The notes beneath the pieces were generated by a model. The model saw nothing but the letters and a program-made list of their open reading frames with translations. It had not been told where the DNA came from and did no database searches. From Amycolatopsis acidicola (GTDB taxonomy: Bacteria; Actinomycetota; Actinomycetes; Mycobacteriales; Pseudonocardiaceae), in contig NZ_VMNW02000017.1 of assembly GCF_007713735.2 (NCBI RefSeq), positions 62,001-126,000 of the forward strand: 64,000 bases of DNA. Reading direction: 5' to 3'. The first letter of the stretch is position 1. Each line of letters starts with the position of its first letter. Both the position numbers and the translations under genes were made by a program. Positions 59,223 to 64,000 of this stretch are shown piece by piece.

Positions 59223-60590
59223 ATGGCGCTGATGCCCTTCACCGACTCGATGTTCCTGCTGGTGGAAAGCCGCGAGCATCCGATGCACGTCGGCGGTCTC
59301 CAGCTGTTCCAGACGCCGGACGGCGCGGATCCCGATTACCTGCGCGGAATCCGTGACGATCTGCTGAAGAACGAAGAGGTTCCGCCGCTGTTCCGGCGCC
59401 GCCCCGCGCGCCCGGTGAACACGGCGGGATACCTGGCCTGGGCCAGTGACGCCGACGTCGATCTGCACTACCACTTCCGGCATTCCGCGCTGCCGCAACC
59501 GGGCCGCGTGCGTGAACTGCTGGAGCTGACGTCCCGCTGGCACAGCACCTTGCTCGACCGGCACCGGCCGCTGTGGGAGATCCACCTCGTCGAGGGCCTG
59601 CGCGACGGCCGGTTCGCGATGTACAGCAAGATCCACCACGCGCTGCTCGACGGCGTTTCGGCGCTGCGGCATCTCCAGGGCACCCTCAGCGACGACCCTG
59701 ACGACCGGAACTGCCCGCCGCCGTGGGGTTCCCGCCGCCCGCCTCGGGAGAAGCCGTCGCGCAACGCCCGCGAGCTGCTGCGCTCGGCGGAGAATTCGTT
59801 GGTACAGCTGGCAGGCGTGGCACCGGCCGCGTTCAAGGTGGCCAACGAGGCGTTCCGCGAGCACACCCTCACGCTGCCGATGCAGGCCCCGAAGACGATG
59901 CTCAACGTGCCGATCGGCGGCGCCCGCCGGTTCGCCGCGCAGTCGTGGCCCCTCGCGCGCGTCCGCGCGATCGCCACGGCCACCGGCACTTCCCGCAACG
60001 ACGTGGTGCTGGCGATGTGCGCCGGTGCGCTCCGGGACTACCTCATCGAGCAGAAGGCGCTGCCGGACGCGCCGCTGATCGCGATGGTCCCGGTGTCGAT
60101 GCGCGGCAAGCAGACCGACACGGTGTCGAGCGGCAACCAGATCGGCGCGGTGCTGTGCAATCTCGCCACCGACCGGCAGGACGCCGCCACCAGGCTGAGC
60201 ACGATCCACCATTCGATGCGCGACGCGAAGCGGATCTTCAAGGAGCTCACGCCGCTGCAGGCACTGCTGTTGTCCGGGATCAACGTGGCGCAGCTGGGCA
60301 TCTCCACGGTGCCGGGTGTCGTCACGAACACCCGGCCGCCGTTCAACCTGGTGATCTCCAACGTGCCCGGGCCGAGGCAGCAGATGTACTGGAACGGCGC
60401 GAAACTCGACGGCATCTACCCGGCTTCGGTGCTGCTCGACGGCCAGGCGCTGAACATCACGCTGACCAACAACGGCGACAGCCTCGACTTCGGCATCACC
60501 GGCTGCCGGGCGAGCGTGCCGCACCTGCAGCGACTGCTGCTGCACCTGGACACGGCGCTGGCCGAACTGGAGGCCGCGGCGCACGTCTGA
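59223..60590 (+). CDS. Wax ester synthase / diacylglycerol acyltransferase (WS/DGAT)
   Basis: A 455-residue bifunctional acyltransferase. The active site HHxxxDG is His138-His139-x3-Asp143-Gly in KIHHALLDGVSAL. PPFNLVISNVPGPRQQMYWNGAKL near residue 365 is the second family signature. It makes triacylglycerol or wax esters from acyl-CoA, consistent with lipid storage in actinomycetes; multiple paralogues per genome are usual. ATG 59223. Its stop codon is part of a perfect palindrome shared with the convergent aldo/keto reductase gene. Confidence 0.95.
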   Translation: MALMPFTDSMFLLVESREHPMHVGGLQLFQTPDGADPDYLRGIRDDLLKNEEVPPLFRRRPARPVNTAGYLAWASDADVDLHYHFRHSALPQPGRVRELLELTSRWHSTLLDRHRPLWEIHLVEGLRDGRFAMYSKIHHALLDGVSALRHLQGTLSDDPDDRNCPPPWGSRRPPREKPSRNARELLRSAENSLVQLAGVAPAAFKVANEAFREHTLTLPMQAPKTMLNVPIGGARRFAAQSWPLARVRAIATATGTSRNDVVLAMCAGALRDYLIEQKALPDAPLIAMVPVSMRGKQTDTVSSGNQIGAVLCNLATDRQDAATRLSTIHHSMRDAKRIFKELTPLQALLLSGINVAQLGISTVPGVVTNTRPPFNLVISNVPGPRQQMYWNGAKLDGIYPASVLLDGQALNITLTNNGDSLDFGITGCRASVPHLQRLLLHLDTALAELEAAAHV

Positions 60591-60614
60591 CGCGAACGGG
60601 CCCCGTTCGCGTCA
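60588..60614. terminator. Bidirectional terminator containing both stop codons
   Basis: TGACGCGAACGGG, one base, CCCGTTCGCGTCA: a perfect 13-bp inverted repeat. Its first three bases are the TGA of WS/DGAT and its last three are the TGA of the aldo/keto reductase read on the other strand. Confidence 0.8.
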
Positions 60615-61586
60615 GGCGATGCCCTCCGGTGAAGCGCCGGAAACCTGGACGCCGCGAGCGGTGATCCGTTCGATCTCGGCCAGTTCGTCCCTGGTGAGGT
60701 CGACGTCGGCCGCGCCGAGGCTGTCCTCGATGTTCTTCGCCCGGCGCGCGCCGACGATCGCGACATGCACGCCCGGCTGGTGCAGCGTCCAGGCGATCGC
60801 CAGCTGGCTGACAGTCACGCCCCTGTCCTTCGCGAACTCCTGCAATTCCCCCACCACTTCGACGTTCCGGCGAAGGTTCTCGCCCTGGAACGCGCTGGAG
60901 TTCGACCGCCAGTCGCTGGCCTCGAACTTCGCGTCGGCGGTCAGCGAACCCGTGAGCAGCCCGCTGCCGAGCGGGCTGTAGACGAGCACGCCGATTTCGT
61001 GCTCGCGGCAGTACGGCAGCGGGTCTTCCTCGATCTCGCGCCGGAGCAGGTGGTACGGCGGCTGCAGCGTCTCCACCGGGCGCGTGCGGTCGAACTCGGC
61101 GAGCTGCGCGGAGTTGTAGTTGGAAACGCCGACGTGCCGGATTTTGCCCTCGTCGACCAGCTCCTGCAGCGCGGTGGCCGTCTCCTCCGCCGGGGTGTTT
61201 TCGTCCGGCCAGTGCACCTGGTACAGGTCGATGTGGTCGATCTCCAGGTACCGCAGGCTTTCCTCGACGCCTTGGCGCAACCACGCCCGGCGCGCGTCGC
61301 GCGGCCGTTCGCTGCCAGGGTTGATCCCGCCCTTGGTGGCGATCACGACGCTGTCCCTGTCCCGCTTCAGTTCCTCGCGCAGCGCACGGCCGAGCAGCGC
61401 TTCGGATTTGCCGAAGCCATAGGCCTGCGCGGTGTCGAAGAAGTTGACGCCCAGTTCGCGCGCGTGCCGGATGGCGGCCATCGCGGCGTCCTCGTCGAAC
61501 GAACCCCAGTCGCCACCGAGCTGCCAGGTGCCGAAGGCGATCCGGGAAACGTCCAGTCCACTCCTGCCCAAAGTCGTCGTCCGCAT
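60612..61586 (-). CDS. Aldo/keto reductase
   Basis: A 324-residue AKR barrel. The catalytic tetrad is visible as Asp and Tyr in FFDTAQAYGFG, Lys in VVIATKGG and His in YQVHWPDE. The C-terminal NADPH site is VAIVGARRAKNIEDSL. ATG 61586 starts RTTTLGRSGLDVSRIAFG, the normal AKR N-terminus; the ORF is open to 61757 but that part is antisense to the ArsR region. It reduces aldehydes or ketones with NADPH; the substrate is unknown. Confidence 0.92.
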   Translation of the reverse strand: MRTTTLGRSGLDVSRIAFGTWQLGGDWGSFDEDAAMAAIRHARELGVNFFDTAQAYGFGKSEALLGRALREELKRDRDSVVIATKGGINPGSERPRDARRAWLRQGVEESLRYLEIDHIDLYQVHWPDENTPAEETATALQELVDEGKIRHVGVSNYNSAQLAEFDRTRPVETLQPPYHLLRREIEEDPLPYCREHEIGVLVYSPLGSGLLTGSLTADAKFEASDWRSNSSAFQGENLRRNVEVVGELQEFAKDRGVTVSQLAIAWTLHQPGVHVAIVGARRAKNIEDSLGAADVDLTRDELAEIERITARGVQVSGASPEGIA

Positions 61587-61680
61587 GATCCCCAGCACAG
61601 CACAGTCTCCCGGAGGACGCAGCACACTACCCCCAAATAACTGTTTGACGGTCTGGCAGGGGTGTCGGCAAACTGGCGCG

Positions 61681-62196
61681 ATGCCGGAAAAGCCCGTCCT
61701 GGACAGCCTTCGCGTGCTCGCCCACCCGCTGCGCGTGCGGATCCTTTCGCTGCTCACGGGCGCGGCGATGAGCGCCGCCGAGGCCGCGCGCGAACTCGGC
61801 GAGACGCAGGCGAACGTGAGCTACCACCTCCGGCGCCTCCACGAGGCGGGTCTGCTCGACGTGGCCGAGGAGGTCCGGATCCGCGGTGGGCAGGCGAAGC
61901 GGTACCGGCACGATCCGGACAGTGGGCCGCGCTTCACCCGCGACGAGCCGGAGGAGGAACGTCTGCTCCTGGCCGCGCTGGCCGGAGAACTCCGCCGCCG
62001 GTCCGAACTTCGTGCTGCCGACGGCCGGACCTCCCTGACCGACGCCGAGCTGTGGGTGGACCGATCGACGTGGGAACAGGCCGTCGAGCATGCCCGCGAG
62101 CTGGGCCGCCTGCTGCACCATGGCGCGCGACCGCCGCGCAGCGAAGGCACGGTGCGGGTCAGCGCCACGGTCGCGCTGTTCGTCCTGGACAGCTGA
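61681..62196 (+). CDS. ArsR-type winged-helix regulator
   Basis: A 171-residue protein. The N-terminal HTH is LDSLRVLAHPLRVRILSLL to AAEAARELGETQANVSYHLRRLHEAGLL, the ArsR_2/HTH_20 subgroup. No metal-binding Cys motif is present, so it senses something other than heavy metals. TTGACG lies about 45 bp upstream. The stop overlaps the ATG of the MFS gene by one base (TGATG), so regulator and transporter form one unit, typical for drug-responsive efflux. Confidence 0.9.
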   Translation: MPEKPVLDSLRVLAHPLRVRILSLLTGAAMSAAEAARELGETQANVSYHLRRLHEAGLLDVAEEVRIRGGQAKRYRHDPDSGPRFTRDEPEEERLLLAALAGELRRRSELRAADGRTSLTDAELWVDRSTWEQAVEHARELGRLLHHGARPPRSEGTVRVSATVALFVLDS

Positions 62197-63401
62197 TGAA
62201 GTCCTTGCGCGGCAGGGATTTCCGCTGGCTGCTGAGCGGGCGGACCTGCGCCGAACTCGGCAACGCCGTCGCGCCCGTGGCGCTCGCCTTCGCGGTGCTG
62301 GACGTGACGGGGTCCGTTGTGGACCTCGGTCTCGTCGTGGGCGCCCGGTCGCTGGCGAACGTGCTGCTGGTGCTTTTCGGCGGGATGCTGGCCGACCGGC
62401 TGCCGCGTTCGGTCATCCTGCAGGGCACCGAGTTCGCGGCCGCGCTCAGCCAGGCCGCCATCGCCGTCAGCATCCTTTGTGGATTCGCTTCGCTGCCGTT
62501 GCTGATCGCGCTGAGCGTGGTCAACGGCGCCGTCGCCGCGGTTTCGCTGCCCGCCGCGTCTTCACTGACCCCGCAGACGGTGTCGCCGAACCTGCTGGCA
62601 CAGGCGAACGCGACGGTCCGGATCGGCGCGAACCTCGGCCGGTTCACGGGCGCCGCGCTCGGCGGCATCCTCGTCGGCGCGCTCGGCACGGGCTGGGCGA
62701 TCGCCGCGAACGCCTCGCTCTTCCTCTGCGCTTCCCTGTGTTACCGGGGAATCCGGACGACGGCGCGCCCGGCGGCCGCGGCACGCCCCCTGGCCGAACT
62801 GGCCGAAGGCTGGCGGGAGTTCTCGTCGCGGACCTGGCTGTGGGCGGTGGTGGCGCAGTTCTGCGTGATCAACGCGGTGAACGCCGGGGCCGTGCAGGTG
62901 CTCGGGCCGTTGGTCGCGGACCACGGGATCGGCCGCGCCGCATGGGGTTTCGTGCTGGGGGCGCAGACGATCGGCTCACTGTGCGGCGGCGTGCTCGTCG
63001 TCCGCTGGCAGCCGAGGCGACCATTGCTGATCGGCGTGGCGGTCACGTTCGTCGACGCCGTGCCGCTGCTGTTGCTGGCGCACGCGCCGTACCTGGTTCC
63101 CTTGCTGGTGGCCGGTTTCCTGAACGGGATCGCGATCGAGTTGTTCGTGGTTGCCTGGGATGTTTCGCTGCAGGAGCACATCCCGGCCGACCGGCTGGCC
63201 AGGGTGTACTCCTACGACCTGCTCGGCTCGCTGGTCACCATCCCGCTCGGCGCGACCGTCGCCGGCCCGCTCGCCGAGCAAGTGGGCATCGAGCCGGCCC
63301 TCCTCGGCGGCGCGGCGCTGATCGTGCTCGCCACCGCGGGCGCCCTGCTGAGCCGCGACATCCGCACCCTGCGGCGGAAAACGCCGGAGCCGGCGAGTTA
63401 G
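62196..63401 (+). CDS. MFS efflux transporter
   Basis: A 401-residue membrane protein of about 12 helices. GRDFRWLLSGRTCAELGNAVAPVALAFAV and GGMLADRLPRSVIL (the loop 2-3 motif) place it with MFS_3-type exporters like the one at 19.4 kb. It is co-transcribed with the ArsR-type regulator. The exported compound is unknown. Confidence 0.9.
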   Translation: MKSLRGRDFRWLLSGRTCAELGNAVAPVALAFAVLDVTGSVVDLGLVVGARSLANVLLVLFGGMLADRLPRSVILQGTEFAAALSQAAIAVSILCGFASLPLLIALSVVNGAVAAVSLPAASSLTPQTVSPNLLAQANATVRIGANLGRFTGAALGGILVGALGTGWAIAANASLFLCASLCYRGIRTTARPAAAARPLAELAEGWREFSSRTWLWAVVAQFCVINAVNAGAVQVLGPLVADHGIGRAAWGFVLGAQTIGSLCGGVLVVRWQPRRPLLIGVAVTFVDAVPLLLLAHAPYLVPLLVAGFLNGIAIELFVVAWDVSLQEHIPADRLARVYSYDLLGSLVTIPLGATVAGPLAEQVGIEPALLGGAALIVLATAGALLSRDIRTLRRKTPEPAS

Positions 63402-63508
63402 CGGGCCAGTCGCTCGTTGAGCTCCCGGCTGATATCGGCGACCTGGGTGGCGGCCTCCGACACCACCGCGTCGTCGGCCGCCGACTCCGTTTCCGGCTTC
63501 TCGTCCAC
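63398..63508 (-). CDS. 36-residue ORF coupled to amidase gene
   Basis: GTG 63508 overlaps the TAG of the amidase gene by one base, and GGGGG lies about four bases upstream, so ribosomes finishing the amidase could restart here. The peptide is acidic and helical-looking (starts VDEKPETESAADD, ends ISRELNERLAR). Its stop overlaps the end of the convergent MFS gene by four bases. It is too short to identify. Confidence 0.5.
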   Translation of the reverse strand: MDEKPETESAADDAVVSEAATQVADISRELNERLAR

Positions 63509-64000
63509 TAAACCCCCGACGCCAGCCTGCTCACCGGCCAAGGCCGGACCTCCTCGAAGAGCTTCGCCACTGCCAGCACCAGGTCGTCCGAGTGGCGCGG
63601 GCCGACGATCTGCAACCCGACCGGCAGCCCGGCCGACGTCAGCCCGGCCGGCACGCTGATCGCCGGCTGCTGGGTCATGTTGAACGGGTACGTGAACGGC
63701 GTCCAGTCCGGCCAGCCCGTCATCCCGCTGCCCGGCGGCACATCGTGCCCGGCCTCGAACGGCGCGATCCCGACCGTCGGCGTGATCAGCACGTCGTACC
63801 GGGTGTGGAACTCGCCCATGAGGATGCCCAGCGCGGCCCGTTCCCCTGTCGCCGCAAGGTAATCCGCCGCCGAATACGTCTTGCCCTGCTCCCAGACCCG
63901 CCGCAGCCCGGGGTCGACGAGCTCCTCCGAACCGGCCGGAAAGGTGTTCAGCCACTGCGCCGCGCCGGTGGACCACAGCACGTCGAAGGCTTCCTTGGGG
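63508..64000 (-). CDS. Amidase, C-terminal part (5' end outside window)
   Basis: The frame is open to the end of the window, so only about 164 C-terminal residues are visible. YDVLITPTVGIAPF, YPFNMTQQPAISVPAGLTSAGLPVGLQIVGPRHSD and LAVAKLFEEV are typical of the C-terminus of amidase-signature (GatA/AmiE) enzymes. The Ser-cisSer-Lys catalytic region lies upstream of position 64000. Absence of gatB or gatC nearby suggests a general amidase rather than tRNA amidotransferase. Confidence 0.9.
   Translation of the reverse strand, partial: PKEAFDVLWSTGAAQWLNTFPAGSEELVDPGLRRVWEQGKTYSAADYLAATGERAALGILMGEFHTRYDVLITPTVGIAPFEAGHDVPPGSGMTGWPDWTPFTYPFNMTQQPAISVPAGLTSAGLPVGLQIVGPRHSDDLVLAVAKLFEEVRPWPVSRLASGV

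Overview
The window is high-GC actinomycete chromosome, most likely from the Pseudonocardiaceae (an Amycolatopsis-like organism). The signs are very high third-position GC, frequent GTG starts, many apparently leaderless genes, a coenzyme F420 gene (fbiC), mycothiol-type enzymes, a WS/DGAT acyltransferase, a LytR-CpsA-Psr protein, a BldD-like regulator, SigK/RskA, and only occasional TTA codons. No prophage, CRISPR array, rRNA operon or integrative element is visible. The only mobile-element traces are an IS1634-like transposase gene without recognisable ends and a scrambled IS481 remnant. The genus is an inference.

Layout. 1-8.2 kb: partial SDR, cupin, MHS transporter, SsuD-like monooxygenase, GAF-ANTAR protein, glycosyltransferase, and a MocR regulator divergent from a PLP C-S lyase. 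8.3-13.1 kb: a 49-aa charged microprotein, a GH13 glucosidase, a Pro/Gly/Gln-rich membrane protein and the transposase-like gene. 13.2-19 kb: fbiC, an acyl-CoA ligase, an inverted pair of DnaA boxes, and an SDR. 19.4-27.1 kb: MFS exporter, an array of four hexapeptide mini-ORFs, a diguanylate cyclase, a phospholipase A2-acyltransferase fusion, an LCP protein and a BldD-like regulator. 27.2-34 kb: flavoprotein monooxygenase/TetR pair, small proteins, an unusual tRNA, and a three-gene aromatic meta-cleavage operon. 34-40.4 kb: an ECF sigma factor coupled to a mycothiol-dependent enzyme, then a SigK module (FAD oxidase - DUF1365 - CFA synthase, convergent with sigK-rskA). 40.7-47.5 kb: a two-domain dehydroshikimate dehydratase with TetR, DUF2237, a J-domain/NERD fusion, the IS481 remnant, small regulators and a patatin. 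47.5-52.2 kb: peptidase E, thioesterase/AraC, DUF1015, a small Cys protein and PaaX. 52.3-56.2 kb: a styrene-monooxygenase-like two-component epoxidase with epoxide hydrolase and an IclR regulator. 56.4-64 kb: ThDP enzyme, GST-like reductase, WS/DGAT, aldo/keto reductase, ArsR-MFS pair, and a partial amidase with a coupled 36-codon ORF.

How the genes work together. The clearest units are: (i) the SigK unit, where two promoter-like sites share one spacing, one before the FAD oxidase and one before sigK itself; (ii) the StyB-StyA-epoxide hydrolase unit under an IclR protein; (iii) a protocatechuate/gallate-type 4,5-cleavage operon, with a separate QuiC1-like enzyme that could supply protocatechuate; (iv) the BVMO/TetR, QuiC1/TetR, MocR/C-S lyase and ArsR/MFS regulator-target pairs.

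The most unusual element is at 20,645-20,905. On the minus strand, four ~75-bp units each carry a Shine-Dalgarno sequence, an 8-9 nt spacer, and a six-codon ORF ending Asn-Arg-Asp-Phe-stop. Start codons and synonymous positions vary between units while the peptide hardly changes, which argues for selection on translation.
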